A DNA stretch of 64,000 nucleotides from Blastobasis lacticolella (taxonomy: Eukaryota > Arthropoda > Insecta > Lepidoptera > Blastobasidae), in NCBI GenBank assembly GCA_905147135.1, contig LR990046.1, positions 12,430,501 through 12,494,500 on the forward strand, in the 5' to 3' direction. Below are positions 25,061 through 33,389 of this stretch, piece after piece (the first letter of the stretch is position 1; every line of letters starts with the position of its first letter). The position numbers and the translations under genes were made by a program. The notes under the pieces are model-generated. The model worked only from the letters and a program-made list of their open reading frames with translations, ran no database searches and was not told the DNA's origin.

Positions 25061-27290
25061 CCGACGACTCCGCGCCGCTGTTCTACGCGCCGGGGAAGCG
25101 CGGCTACTACTCGCCGCGGCAGGGGCGCGCCACGCCGGAGCGGATCAACGCGTTCAGGAACGTCGGCAGGTGAGGGGGGTGGAGATGCGGGGGGTTGGGG
25201 CGGAATTCTTTGCGTACGAATCGAGGCGTGACGTTTGTTAGCCGTACGTTTGCTAGGTGTGGGATTCGAAGCGAAAATCTGCCTACCATACGTGGAATGA
25301 TGTCTAGGTGTCTCGAAGCGAAAATTTCTGCTTGCTCGCCGCGGCAGGGGCGCGCCACGCCGGAGCGGATCAACGCGTTCAGGAACGTCGGCAGGTGAGG
25401 GTGATAAAGATGCAGAATTTTAGGTCTATGCTACGAGGCGTGATGTTATGGCAGCCGGTACGTTTGCTAGGTGTGGGTTTTGAAGAGAAAATCTCTGCCT
25501 GCACTATGAGGCATGTCGTCTGGGGGTCTCGAAGCGAAATTCTCGGTTTACCCTACGAGGCGTGAGGTTATGTTAGCCGGTATGTTTGCTAGGTGTGGGA
25601 TTCGAAGCGAAAATCTCTGCCTACCCTAAGAAGCTTGACGTTATGTCAGCCGCCAGTTCCGAAAACGGCGAAAGAGGATTTCTATTTTGACCACGATCTA
25701 CGGAATTTGTACAGTTAAGAGAAACTTGGGCAATGGAGGACTTGTTCGAGGCCAGTCCAAATGTATGCAGGCAGTTAAAATGCCACCGACTCGATAAGAA
25801 AAAAAACTTATTTTAGCCTAAAGATAATCATGACTTATTTATTGAATTGTTTCTAACTTTCGCTGTGTCTCTTATTTACAGAATCGTAGGTTTATGCCTT
25901 CTGCAAAATGAGCTGTGTCCGATGTTCTTGAATCGGCACGTGCTAAAATACCTACTGGGGCGGCCAGTGCGGTTCCACGACTTGGCGTTCTTTGATCCCG
26001 TTGTCTACGAGAGCCTGCGGCAGTTGGTCGTCGACGCTGAGACTGGTGATTCGCATTCGCTGTTTGCTGCGTTGGATCTCAACTTTAGGTAATAAATATT
26101 ACCCATTTTAAACTGAACTGTGTATTTAAACAATATCAAAATTTTAATCCATTACAATTCCCTGCAGTCTTGAAATGTGCGAAGAGGAGGGCGGCAGCTG
26201 CGTCGAACTAGTCCCAGGTGGGCGTGAGCTAGAAGTTACCGCCCACAACGTGTACGAGTATGTGCGCAAGTATGCGCAGCACCGCATGGTACTGTCACAG
26301 GAGAAGGCATTAGAGGTAATGATAAATATTTTCTATTAATAATAGGTATACAATATATAGTATTACAATAAACGCACTAACCAAAACTTCTATGTAGGCA
26401 ATGCGCATGGGAGTACTGGATGTGCTGCCCGAGTCAGCAATGGAGGGTCTGACAGCCGAGGACCTGCGGCTGCTTCTCAACGGCGTTGGGGACATCAACG
26501 TAGCGGCACTTGTCTCATACACCAGCTTCAACGACGAGAGTGGCGAGCCGCCCGAGCGCCTCGCTAGGTTCAAACGCTGGCTCTGGGCCATCGTGGACAA
26601 AATGACACATTTAGAGCGTCAAGACTTAGTGAGTATTGTTTATTGTAATACTAAACTTGGGCCGTCGAATGAGGGAGAGAGGCGACCCTCGCTCTGGGTC
26701 ATTCTTGCTGCAGAGGCTGTCCATTGCTATCCAGCGTGGCGACGCTGCTAGTGTTAGGCACCTTTGCATCGGGAGTGACCAGGAGTGGGACAATTGAAGT
26801 TCAGTTTATATTTATAATTGTGCTGAAATTGAATAAATACGAACGTGGTTATTGAATCTTCTTCCGGAGTATCCTATTAATAAATTATGTCTATATTTAT
26901 ACACCATGACTTTTCCGCGAGCAAAGCTAGTTGACCGTGAAAACAGCTTTGAATACGTCACGCTATGAACATGTTCTTTAATAGTTGGTCTCTCGATAAC
27001 TTGATGATCGACGAATAAAACCTTGGAGGCCAAGGTGTCTATCGATAAGCGGTTGCGTGACGTTCCGTTTGGTGCAGGTGTACTTCTGGACGGGCTCCCC
27101 GGCGCTGCCCGCGTCGGAGGAGGGCTTCCAGCCGATGCCGTCGGTGACGATCCGGCCGGCCGACGACGCGCACCTGCCCACCGCCAACACGTGCATCTCG
27201 CGGCTCTACATCCCGCTCTACTCGTCTCGGCACGTCCTCAAACATAAGCTGCTACTCGCCATCAAAACTAAAAACTTTGGATTTGTATAA
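232..27290 (+). CDS. UBR5: UBR5/hyd HECT-type E3 ubiquitin ligase, 28 3'-terminal coding exons (5' part outside window)
   Basis: Large E3 ligase that transfers ubiquitin through a HECT cysteine. Exons read by GT-AG borders and matching phases: 232-377, 6945-7111, 7560-7805, 8090-8317, 9073-9251, 10396-10597, 11385-11563, 12195-12378, 12512-12666, 14054-14256, 15081-15246, 15719-15868, 16287-16405, 16669-16784, 17506-17654, 18259-18338, 18826-18950, 19554-19776, 20426-20614, 21686-21819, 22845-22974, 23400-23510, 24053-24215, 24977-25169, 25882-26088, 26168-26315, 26398-26628, 27078-27290. All joins keep one frame, giving about 1,577 residues ending NFGFV and TAA. Order follows the UBR5 family: [14 protein letters not shown] block, acidic [16 protein letters not shown] stretch, DATEAQLR block, [13 protein letters not shown] block, [17 protein letters not shown] block, MLLE, HECT. 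The UBR box and other N-terminal domains must lie upstream. The acceptors at 17505 and 24052 have poor pyrimidine tracts and are the least certain borders. Identity is very sure; individual borders are good inferences. Confidence 0.95.
539..873. mobile_element. Foldback/MITE-like element with long palindromic terminal repeats
   Basis: The 45 bp at 541-585 return in inverted form at 827-871, and 586-604 return inverted at 801-819, separated by a 7-bp interruption. Each arm contains its own perfect palindrome GAACTTCGCGAAGTTC. The centre (about 605-770) is related, in opposite orientation, to 6307-6495. No ORF. It sits in the first UBR5 intron of the window. Confidence 0.75.
1483..2391. mobile_element. 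Non-autonomous hAT-like element with perfect 8-bp target duplication
   Basis: 909 bp bounded by terminal inverted repeats TAGAGATGAAACGGATA (left) and, read inward from the right, TAGAGATGTAACGGATA (one mismatch in 17). It is flanked on both sides by the identical octamer ATTTTAAT (1475-1482 and 2392-2399), the duplication length typical of hAT transposons. Both subterminal regions are packed with GGCCGGATA/TATCCGGCC motifs (1508-1577 and 2281-2378). No transposase ORF. It holds an internal perfect hairpin at 2054-2124. Confidence 0.88.
2054..2124. repeat. Perfect 26-bp inverted repeat inside the hAT-like element
   Basis: Arms 2054-2079 and 2099-2124 are exactly complementary with a 19-nt loop. 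Possibly a nested smaller element or a foldback end. Confidence 0.8.
3657..4103 (-). pseudogene. Reverse transcriptase fragment of an LTR or DIRS-type element
   Basis: A - strand open stretch carries a short run of reverse-transcriptase-like sequence: [15 protein letters not shown] followed by [19 protein letters not shown], where YLDD is the catalytic box of the polymerase palm. The rest of the stretch is low-complexity and not recognisable, and no gag, RNase H or termini are seen next to it. It is a decayed fragment in a UBR5 intron, different in sequence from the DIRS copy at 46.8-52.5 kb. Class (Ty3-like or DIRS-like) is uncertain. Confidence 0.55.
4330..5110. other. GC-rich intronic stretch without recognisable gene
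   Basis: Markedly GC- and CpG-rich blocks (4360-4500, 4720-4800, 4985-5090) in an otherwise AT-rich UBR5 intron. Short open stretches on both strands show no family resemblance or UBR5 exon phase. May be old mobile DNA; nothing firmer can be said. Confidence 0.3.
5453..6065. repeat. Minisatellite, 90-bp unit plus degenerate copies
   Basis: Two nearly identical 90-bp units start at 5489 and 5579; shorter degenerate copies follow to 5745 and again at 5850-6065. The shared core is TTCTCGACCAACATCCAGG or TTCACGACCAACCTCCAGG, with a preceding CGTGTTG/CGTGATG. Intronic, no function evident. Confidence 0.85.
6307..6495 (-). repeat. Inverted second copy of the 590-770 element core
   Basis: Read on the - strand, this segment matches the core of the element at 590-770, from TCGCTTCATTC through TTCACAACGTAG to the stretch around AGCCGCCATTTTTACGTCAT. 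It shows the family is dispersed and that the palindromic ends can be missing. Confidence 0.7.
6541..6640 (-). mobile_element. tRNA-derived SINE
   Basis: Read on the - strand it starts like a tRNA, with a B-box-like GGGTTCGATTCCCGG (6558-6572) and an upstream A-box-like region, then runs into a non-tRNA tail. A related copy on the + strand is at 23627-23740. Not a functional tRNA: the arms do not close. Confidence 0.65.
7281..7514 (+). mobile_element. 5'-truncated LINE 3' end with poly(A) tail
   Basis: Encodes the usual C-terminal motif of Jockey/CR1-type LINE ORF2 ([15 protein letters not shown], then [10 protein letters not shown]), a short 3' UTR and a 14-nt A run at 7501-7514. Inserted in sense in the UBR5 intron between exons 2 and 3. 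The left edge is approximate. Confidence 0.75.
8533..8954. mobile_element. TIR element with a nested MITE
   Basis: Terminal inverted repeats of 21 bp (8533-8553 and 8934-8954, one mismatch, starting CACTCGCGATCTAGA) bound 422 bp. Inside, 8650-8803 is a copy of the CG-rich short family also found at 22196-22318, 24728-24870 and 62785-62952. Confidence 0.65.
10085..10300 (+). repeat. LINE 3' tail fragment
   Basis: Contains the segment AACAGGCTGTTCC...CAGGTGAGATGGTAAGTGCC...GCCTGGCTAG, also seen at 17715-17830 and inverted near 53345-53400 beside a LINE coding end. It is the 3' UTR of that LINE. Confidence 0.6.
10565..11010 (+). repeat. Triplicated UBR5 exon end plus MITE remnant
   Basis: A unit of about 100 bp starting at CCTCGCGCCGCA occurs at 10565, 10665 and 10764. 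The first copy is the real 3' end of UBR5 exon 6 ([10 protein letters not shown]) and its donor at 10598. Copies two and three lie in the intron and repeat exon end, donor GT and the first part of the intron. The third runs on into a MITE-like segment ending near 11010 that has relatives at 14310-14700 and 16420-16610. Confidence 0.85.
11180..11860 (+). repeat. Two interspersed repeat families next to UBR5 exon 7
   Basis: 11213-11345 matches 56930-57085 (ACTAAGATGAAATGCCTC...TCAGGCTTGACA). 11620-11850 matches 16960-17200, 22440-22660 and, inverted, 57180-57450 (AACAGTCCACTGCAGGACTT ... ACGACACCCACGAGTGTAAG). UBR5 exon 7 lies between the two segments. No coding capacity. Confidence 0.75.
12082..12147. 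repeat. Perfect 30-bp stem hairpin
   Basis: Arms 12082-12111 and 12118-12147 are exactly complementary around a 6-nt loop, just upstream of UBR5 exon 8. TA lies at both outer ends, which could be a mariner-type target site. Confidence 0.9.
13570..13960 (-). repeat. Interspersed repeat fragments in a UBR5 intron
   Basis: Includes a segment with AAGGGCGGTGTTGTCACAAG and TCTTCCAGACAACCTTGG that I recognise as a common lepidopteran LINE-tail type, and a TGGGGTAGGCAGATACTATG repeat. The rest of intron 12667-14053 shows nothing else. Confidence 0.4.
14310..14700. repeat. MITE family with imperfect TIRs, two adjacent copies
   Basis: Segments 14320-14480 and 14500-14690 share TTTCAGGTGGCGTTAGTGAG at one end and, in inverse sense, GTAACGCCAGCTCGAGGATT at the other. 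Relatives lie at 10830-11010 and 16420-16610, all in UBR5 introns. Confidence 0.6.
16861..17415 (+). repeat. Composite of interspersed repeats
   Basis: 16864-17200 repeats the families at 11275-11345 and 11620-11850. 17215-17410 is, inverted, the body and tail of a SINE-like family also at 36540-36760 and, in part, at 34850-34920 and 28285-28375 (CCATGATCCAGGATTTGG motif). No gene. Confidence 0.65.
17700..17850 (+). repeat. LINE 3' tail ending in a (TAA)n run
   Basis: Same LINE 3' UTR as at 10085-10300 (AATAGGCTGTTCCCAGACAGG ... CCAGGTGAGATGG), ending in TAATAATAATAA near 17820-17830. Confidence 0.6.
19176..19223. repeat. Perfect 20-bp stem hairpin
   Basis: Arms 19176-19195 and 19204-19223 (ATTACCGGGTCGTACGAATG and its complement) around an 8-nt loop, in the intron before UBR5 exon 18. 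Confidence 0.9.
20960..21150 (+). repeat. Common lepidopteran interspersed repeat
   Basis: Carries CCGCCCCGGCTTCGCACGGG, TCGGTCCAGTAGTTTTGAAG and a terminal TATTATATTAGTATAGAT. I recognise this as a very common Lepidoptera repeat pattern; its class (Helitron-like or LINE-derived) is not settled here. Confidence 0.55.
22196..22665. repeat. Short CG-rich MITE copy and an AACAGTCCA-family repeat
   Basis: 22196-22318 is a copy of the family at 8650, 24728 and 62785. 22440-22660 is a copy of the family at 11620-11850. Both lie in the intron before UBR5 exon 21. Confidence 0.65.
23400..24215 (+). CDS. UBR5: UBR5 MLLE (PABC-like) peptide-binding domain, exons 22 and 23
   Basis: Two exons (23400-23510 and 24053-24215) encode the five-helix MLLE module that in UBR5 and poly(A)-binding protein binds PAM2 peptides. 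It starts at LGERLYPRV at the end of the first exon and continues through [15 protein letters not shown], the KITGMLLE signature itself, and [19 protein letters not shown]. The intron splits the module right after YPR in phase 0. Motif match and placement just before the HECT domain make the call firm. Confidence 0.93.
23627..23880 (+). mobile_element. tRNA-derived SINE, second copy
   Basis: Same family as 6541-6640 but in + orientation and missing part of the B-box region. It is followed by a segment (23760-23860) that recurs inverted at 395-485. Confidence 0.6.
24323..24511. mobile_element. Long imperfect palindrome (foldback MITE)
   Basis: Arms of about 85 nt, reading GGGCTG...GTAAGTTTT...TCGCGTTTGCGTTTACGTGG from both ends, meet around 24395-24440. 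It lies in the intron directly after the UBR5 MLLE exon. Confidence 0.8.
24560..24935 (+). mobile_element. Interspersed repeat split by a nested MITE
   Basis: 24560-24727 and 24871-24935 together match the uninterrupted copy at 42583-42795. The interrupting piece 24728-24870 is a copy of the short CG-rich MITE family. Confidence 0.75.
24977..27290 (+). CDS. UBR5: UBR5 HECT catalytic domain, last five exons
   Basis: Exons 24977-25169, 25882-26088, 26168-26315, 26398-26628 and 27078-27290. The N-lobe starts near [16 protein letters not shown] and runs through [26 protein letters not shown] and [10 protein letters not shown]. The C-lobe contains [35 protein letters not shown] and [18 protein letters not shown]. 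The cysteine of NTCIS (codon 27192-27194) is the expected ubiquitin-thioester residue, and the protein ends with the conserved FGFV tail. A Gly/Ala-rich low-complexity run early in exon 24 replaces the acidic linker seen in other UBR5 proteins. No catalytic residue looks lost. Confidence 0.94.
25110..25650 (+). repeat. Duplicated UBR5 HECT exon end within a degenerate tandem repeat
   Basis: 25110-25176 (the last 60 nt of exon 24 and its first intronic bases) recurs without a mismatch at 25335-25401, 225 bp downstream. Around it are degenerate repeats of GCTAGGTGTGGGATTCGAAG (25253, 25467, 25588). The intronic copy keeps the donor GGTGAGGG. Confidence 0.88.
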
Positions 27291-28034
27291 ACACCGCGAT
27301 GTATTTCTTTGTACCTATAACTATTATAATTTAACCCAGTCATGTGAGACTGCCGTTTTATTATTACTAGGTTTATATATATCTTTCCCTAAAATAGTCT
27401 CAAATACTTAATAACATGATTTACTTTTATTCTTTTCTTGACGGATATAAATCTCATCATTTACGTGACTGGGTGTATTTTGACTGAATAGTAAATACAT
27501 TCAAAACAGATTTATGTTCAAAAAATAGTCGAGTACGCGAAAGTCCGCACAAGTACATAGTAATTTTTAAATGTTATACATAAGTATTTAAATATAATAT
27601 ATCATATTCATCCAACTCCGTAGACATACAAAAATCAATCATTCTGTAACTTTGTAGCTCAATTCTTTTTTATACTTTATTACGTTTTTCTAACTTCTTT
27701 TCAATGTATAAAGCCTATAAAATATCACGAAAGAGTGTAGTTGACCACTCCAATCCTAGTTTATAATTTGATGATTGAAAATATGCAGCCTGGCTCGAAA
27801 TTAAAGACCTATTTGTTTATACATATTATATAAATAGTAAAATAAAAATATATAAGAGCATAGAAGAAGGGTGTGTAAACTGCTGTTTGGGTAAGTGTTT
27901 GGCAGAGGCGTGGACTCAAGCAATGGTGGTTTTTGTGATAACAGAACAGAGGAAGTATTTATGCGCCTCTATCTCTAAATCTAAGATTATGATTAGATTT
28001 TCTTTTAATTAGTTGTATTATGGTTCATAATAAA
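27291..28034 (+). promoter_or_regulatory. UBR5 3' UTR with two candidate poly(A) signals
   Basis: AT-rich sequence after the UBR5 stop with AATAAA at 27841-27846 and at 28029-28034. No other coding signal is seen. Which signal is used cannot be told from sequence. Confidence 0.5.
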
Positions 28035-29863
28035 CAATCTCAAAATGCTTACATTATTGTTTGTTTTCACTCTACCAACACACCAGAACTTAAAATCCCC
28101 ATAATCATGTACGGTCAGCCTCAGAAGTAGCTAAGCAACCAGACTGTTCAAACCACAGAATACATGAAACTACTTTCATGTGTTCAGTGGTTCAAACAGG
28201 GAAATATTAGCTTTATAAAAACGTGATACAGTTCTGATTAGAATAAAATTTATTGACGCAAACTGTGCTACTGAAACGAGCTCTGTCATTGATCATCATC
28301 ATCTTAGCGTTAATGTCCCGTTTGTGCTCTTGCGCACGAGGGCCCGTGGTCCGCCTTCTCCACTTCGCCCGATCTTTAGCATCCACTCGTTATTTCTTTT
28401 TTATCAATAGGCTTGCATTTGACCTCAACTCACCTGATGGAAAGTGACGCTGAGGTCGAAGATGTAGTAGCAATCCATCGCTTCTTGGGTCTCTCCCGCG
28501 AGACCTCTTTCCAGATATCTACAAATTTAGACACTATTTTCCACGAAACCCTGAGGTTACACACGTGAACGAACTACGCGCAGGCGAGTTTTCCGCAGTT
28601 AACATGATTGCCATGGATGTACTCGTTACACACTCGGTCGAGTCGCGTAACGAAGAGTTTTCATTTCGTTGGCATAGAGCTCGCGGACGTAGTTCGACAG
28701 CGCAGGCAATCACAATCCTAATGATGCTCTTGCCCGTTGAACCGTCGCTTGACATTGGAATGGGTGTCTCCTATCACCCGCAGGGAGGCGTTGGAGTGCA
28801 TGCAGACTAAGGCCCTCGTCACACACCTCGTTCGGACCCATTCCGGTAAGAATAAGAACGAAAACGGGCGCGCTACGCAAAAATCTTCGCGGTTGCTCTC
28901 ACGTCTCTCGGTTTACATTGTTGCTATCAGTCCAGTAACCCAATTAGAAAACACCCGTTATGTAGAGAATATTTTAGATTTTAATAAAAAGAGATGAAAT
29001 TGCCGTAAGACTGGAACCTCAGGGAGCTCGAAGTTTTTATACTATTGCCACTTTATTATATACAGGATTATATGAATCACCTACCAACGTACTCGCACAA
29101 AGCCTAAATAGTAAAAAGTACTCGTAACGGCAACCCTGTCGGATCAAAACGTGCTGTGTGCCGTAATATACGACAAATCTATGTAAACCACCTAACGAAA
29201 AGGCATAACTAAAAACAATATTTTACGGTTAATTGATCAATTCGTCATCCTAGCCGTCAACAGCTTCTGCCAGGGTCCGCTTCAGTCAGCAGTAGTTTCC
29301 AAAAAAGTACGTCCGGGCTTTTAAAATAGTATGAAAATGACTAAAAAGTTACGATTCACCTTATCTTCTGTATTTTACCTATATTTTACCGGCCTTGAGG
29401 GGGGGAGACGATTTTTAGTCAATAAAATGGTGCCGGTGGCCAACATCAACCCTTCCTTCCATTATTTTACGGCATTTCTCGGACAGGAAAGGCGAAGTGA
29501 CCACCCCCCTCAGCTAAATTTAGCATTTTGTAAAAACGTACTAAATAGTACGATGTGGAGCAAAGTACGCCAAAGGTACGACAGTCGGCCAAATAGTACG
29601 TAAATCGTACCAAAAGGTACGATCTGGCAACGCTGGTCCGCTTTCCTACAGTTCGGTCTTAAGTATCCCGCGTTGTAAACCGTTGGATCTCTTATCCGAC
29701 CTAACGATGTGTTCGTGCGACGGGCGGTTTTATTAATTACTATCATGATGTTAACAATACATTATTTACACCCTACAGAATGACTTTATAATAATCACAC
29801 ACCATCCTAGCAATGCTAGAGCACTGCCTGTATATTAAAACAAATAGGTAGGTAGTATAAGTA
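28035..29863. other. Spacer, no gene recognised
   Basis: Contains an imperfect hairpin (28141-28198, AACCAC/GTGGTT stem), a SINE-like tail at 28285-28375, and a cluster of GTACG/CGTAC motifs at 29540-29625. Open stretches on both strands are short and unlike any family I know. Confidence 0.4.
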
Positions 29864-30084
29864 ATGACATGGTCATACAATGGACCTATAAGTCAGACGG
29901 CGTCCGTCGTACAACCATGGTCGCACGACCGCCAGTTAGGGCAGCGCCTTGGGCACCCTATTTTTAACATATTTAACGAATGCAGACCAGCTTTATCTAC
30001 CTGTCGAGGATGCCACCAGCTGCCACGGATGTTACGGACTCCCCTCAACGGTCAACCCTCGTAAAGCCGCAAATACACAGTTCT

Positions 30085-31010
30085 TTAGAATATTGTCGTG
30101 GAGTTCGCAGACAGCTTCGTCAGCGCTGGCCAAGGCATAGAGCAACAAAGACCTAATGATACTCTTGAGCCTTTGACCTTGATAGAGATTGTAAGGTCAC
30201 AGGTTGTTGCCGCGAGCTCCCGCCATTTGGTCCAAGCAGCAGAGATTCGGGACTTGACATCTTGGCTGATATCGCCGGACTCGTACTGCACGGATCCGAG
30301 GTATTTGAATTGATCTGTTCTATTGACAGCTTCGTTCCCTATAGGGATGGTTTCAAGATTCGCGCTGCAGCTAGCCATATACTCTGTTTTGGCGATGCTC
30401 AGCTTCAAACCACCGTTTACTAGCACTTCCTTCCACGTGGTTACCCTGGTCACAAGGTCCTGCCTAAGCTTGCTCACCAGTACGATGTCATCAGTGTATT
30501 TCATAAGCCAAGGCGGCATTTCCTGAATTTCTGCTGAGAGGACATCGAGCACAACGCAAAACAAGTAAGGTTTCAGCACTGAACCCTGGTGAACACCTAC
30601 GGTATTCGGGAAGGGATTCGTAGTAAGCACATCCGCGAACTCCACGCTAACAAAATGAAGATGCTGCGGTGGATGTGTGGCGTCATCGAGTGTGTAACGA
30701 GTACATCCGTGGCACCCTTGGCGTGAGAGATATTGCGGATAAGATCGAAAAGGCTCGCCTTCGCTGGTTTGGTCACGTGTTGCGTTAGCTTCAAGGATAC
30801 GTGGGAAATAGGTGCCTTAAACCTTCCGGTGTCAGAAAAGTGGTCCCGCGGAAGGCCCAAGAATTGATGGATTGACATCACCGAGTTGGATGTGAGAGCC
30901 AATGGCATACGACGCGAGGATGCCCAAGACCAGCGAAATGGAGGAAAAAGAGGCGGAAAGCGGACTCTGGCAGAAACCAGGACTGACAGCTCGGATAATG
31001 ATGATGATTG
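30085..31010. mobile_element. RTE-type LINE copy with inverted 5' segment
   Basis: 30085-30645 on the - strand encodes reverse transcriptase motifs (VGVHQGSVL, YTDDIVLV, KTEYMASC, FKYLGSVQYESGDISQDV). Directly after it, 30646-30990 on the + strand encodes the next part of the same ORF2 (MKMLRWMCGV, NEYIRGTLGVRDIADKIEKA, RLRWFGHVLR) and ends in a short ATG-repeat tail near 31005. The short sequence CGCGAACTCCAC at the junction (30634-30645) recurs inverted at 30098-30108. Stops and frameshifts are present, so it is dead. Confidence 0.8.
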
Positions 31011-31901
31011 TCCATATCTCGTTAGAACAAAGAAAACTATAGCTACTTCTGCCTCTCAACCTATGAGGAGAATGGTAGGTGATATGTAGTGGTAATTGTT
31101 GGCAATTTTCTTTTAATTTTAATGAGAGACAAAGAAAGATAAGAAATAAAATATTTAATTTGGGAGTTCAAATTCAACACAAACCACTTACAATAAATTG
31201 TAAAACTAACGTTCATCAGTCCTTAACACACTTTCAACATTGTCCTACCACACAACATAATTAAGACAATCTTTTACAAAAATACAACTAGCTATCTTTA
31301 ATCAATTTGGTCATTATCCAATTACTTATATGTGACATTATCATTCAATCTTATCTTGTCTTTAAACTAATATATTAGTATAATATGACATACAGAGTGT
31401 AAGTACACATTACGCAGAGGTATATCTGGCAGCAATCTCCTTATGTACTATACTTAAGAGTTATATTACAGGAGGTTTATTTAGAAAACCCAGCAGCTGT
31501 TATTGGGAAATTCCTTGTTGTTATTCTTCACTGATGTTTAGGTGTCATTGTGGCTTCACACACTAGATTTTAGATTAGTATACTAAACCTTGCATGGCAT
31601 GCTATGTGTCTGATTTTCCACATAGGCAGAAATAGAAACATTTCCATTTTCCATTTAAGGATTTGTTTGTATAGCACACTGACACATAGATTACAAGCTT
31701 TGCCTATATTGGATCTAGACAACACTGTGAATTTGTTGAAGAATAAATTAGTATTATATTATGTATGATTATCTGATATGAACATGTTTAGGTATATTCA
31801 GGCTATATCGAATATGAAGATTTGCAACAGTCCACGAGTTTTGTTAATGAGCCAAACTTAGGAAACTTGAAGTAGCTGCTTCAGTAACTTCAAGTTATTT
31901 C

Positions 31902-33389
31902 TTAGTCTAATTTTGAAACAGCTCGTAGTTCTGCTGATGTTTTTGTATATACCCCATATATTATAGCACCATGGCATACATGTAACAAGGCACTTGTGAA
32001 ATTTGTACTAGGATAAGTGTTCCAACATAGTTCTATAAGAGCTAAAATTAGAAATCTAACAATATTTGAAAAATTGCAAGTCCATAACAGATATGGTAAA
32101 CTATGAAAATACCATGAATAAAACTGATAATGAAGACTTCTAGCACATACAACGCCAATGAAATTAACCATAAACATGGGAAGTATAAATAATTGTGACA
32201 ATACATCAAAGTTTATACTGTAGTGAGGTTCTTTTACTGATAAATCAGACTTTTTCACAACCTTTTTCCCCCCTCCTTTTTGTGATTTCTGTAGCATATT
32301 CTCAAAGGAATTCAAAAAATCTTCTTGTTCCTTAGACAGTTGTTCTTGTTCATTTGAGTTATTTTTCTTTTTACTTTCCAGGGCAGTTTTCAATTTTGCT
32401 TTTCTCACATTGTCAACATTCTTAGAATTAATTTGAGGTTGAACTTGTTTTTGTACATATTTCAGACGACAGTAACTTTTAAAATATTTGATGAACATTG
32501 GTAAAAATATCAATAGTAACATAATGTGGATACCTAACAAAGTCAAATGAAAACATTTGCTTTCAAACACACTAATCTCCAAGAACCTATAGTTCACAGT
32601 CCAGGTATGGTTAAATACACGCACCAAATCAAAACTCCCCTTTATATATGCAATTGGATTACTTATTAAAAATGGTAATCCTAGTGCCAGCTGAATTACA
32701 CCACATACAAAAATCTGCTTGGCTGTCTCTTTCAGTCCTAAATTAACTAAATAGAAAAAAAAAAGTGCTGGGGCATACAACAAGATATTCATTTTTACAG
32801 AGACACCTAAACTATAAAATATGCTACCTAAGTACCACTTTGAATCTATGAAAAAATTCAATGAAATATACAATAAAAGTACAGCGATAGGGTCATTAAA
32901 CAACCTCAACACATAAATTGAATGAATACGATATGAAGTCAGTATTGCAATTGCAAGCACATATGGTGGCACTTTACGAGTCTTCATGTACAACCTGAGT
33001 ACAAAAAATAATTGTAGTAAATATAGTACAATGAAGATGTATTGACCTAATCTAATGTTAACACCTTGATTTGTTAAGAAATAAAAAAGAGAGTAAATGT
33101 AAACGAAACCTGCTGGATACACTAAGGGGCCGGTGTCTCCTCGTAGTTGCCCATAATTCAAGGTTCCATTGAGGAATCCCTCACATTCTTGCATGTAGGC
33201 TTTCCAGTCGATTTCAGTGTATGGGACCCTTTGTACTATCATTATGTTAAGGACCAATTCAGCAAAGATTATGAAGAAAGCTGTTACTGGTAACTGTGCT
33301 GGATTCGTGATTAAGTCCTTCAGGTTAGACCACGTAAATTGTCTTTTTATGTTGTAAAAATAGTCTTGCATTTTCTTTTGATTTCCCAT
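31902..33389 (-). CDS. ALG3: ALG3 alpha-1,3-mannosyltransferase (Not56-like), intronless
   Basis: Dol-P-Man:Man5GlcNAc2-PP-dolichol alpha-1,3-mannosyltransferase, the first lumenal mannose addition in N-glycan precursor assembly in the ER. One uninterrupted frame of 495 residues; the ATG at 33387-33389 has a good context (AACCATGG). Family signatures: EIDWKAYMQE (59-68), DTGPLVYPAGFVYIY (85-99), LRLFNDPIAVLLLY (161-174), GVSVKMNILLYAP (195-207), FNHTWTVNYRFLE (259-271) and HYQFYSWYFHSLPYLLW (420-436), with about ten hydrophobic segments. Residues 310-390 are a Lys/Gln/Glu-rich hydrophilic insert, probably a cytosolic loop. That makes the protein longer than vertebrate ALG3 but nearer insect lengths. 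Absence of introns is notable beside the intron-rich neighbours, but the frame is intact and looks functional. A poly(A) signal on the - strand is at 31476-31481. Confidence 0.95.
   Translation of the reverse strand: MGNQKKMQDYFYNIKRQFTWSNLKDLITNPAQLPVTAFFIIFAELVLNIMIVQRVPYTEIDWKAYMQECEGFLNGTLNYGQLRGDTGPLVYPAGFVYIYSLFYFLTNQGVNIRLGQYIFIVLYLLQLFFVLRLYMKTRKVPPYVLAIAILTSYRIHSIYVLRLFNDPIAVLLLYISLNFFIDSKWYLGSIFYSLGVSVKMNILLYAPALFFFYLVNLGLKETAKQIFVCGVIQLALGLPFLISNPIAYIKGSFDLVRVFNHTWTVNYRFLEISVFESKCFHLTLLGIHIMLLLIFLPMFIKYFKSYCRLKYVQKQVQPQINSKNVDNVRKAKLKTALESKKKNNSNEQEQLSKEQEDFLNSFENMLQKSQKGGGKKVVKKSDLSVKEPHYSINFDVLSQLFILPMFMVNFIGVVCARSLHYQFYSWYFHSLPYLLWTCNFSNIVRFLILALIELCWNTYPSTNFTSALLHVCHGAIIYGVYTKTSAELRAVSKLD

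Noticed and set aside
29125..29640. Transposon bounded by GGCAACCCTG and GGCAACGCTG
   Set aside because: Both motifs are in the same orientation, so they cannot be the two inverted ends of one element.
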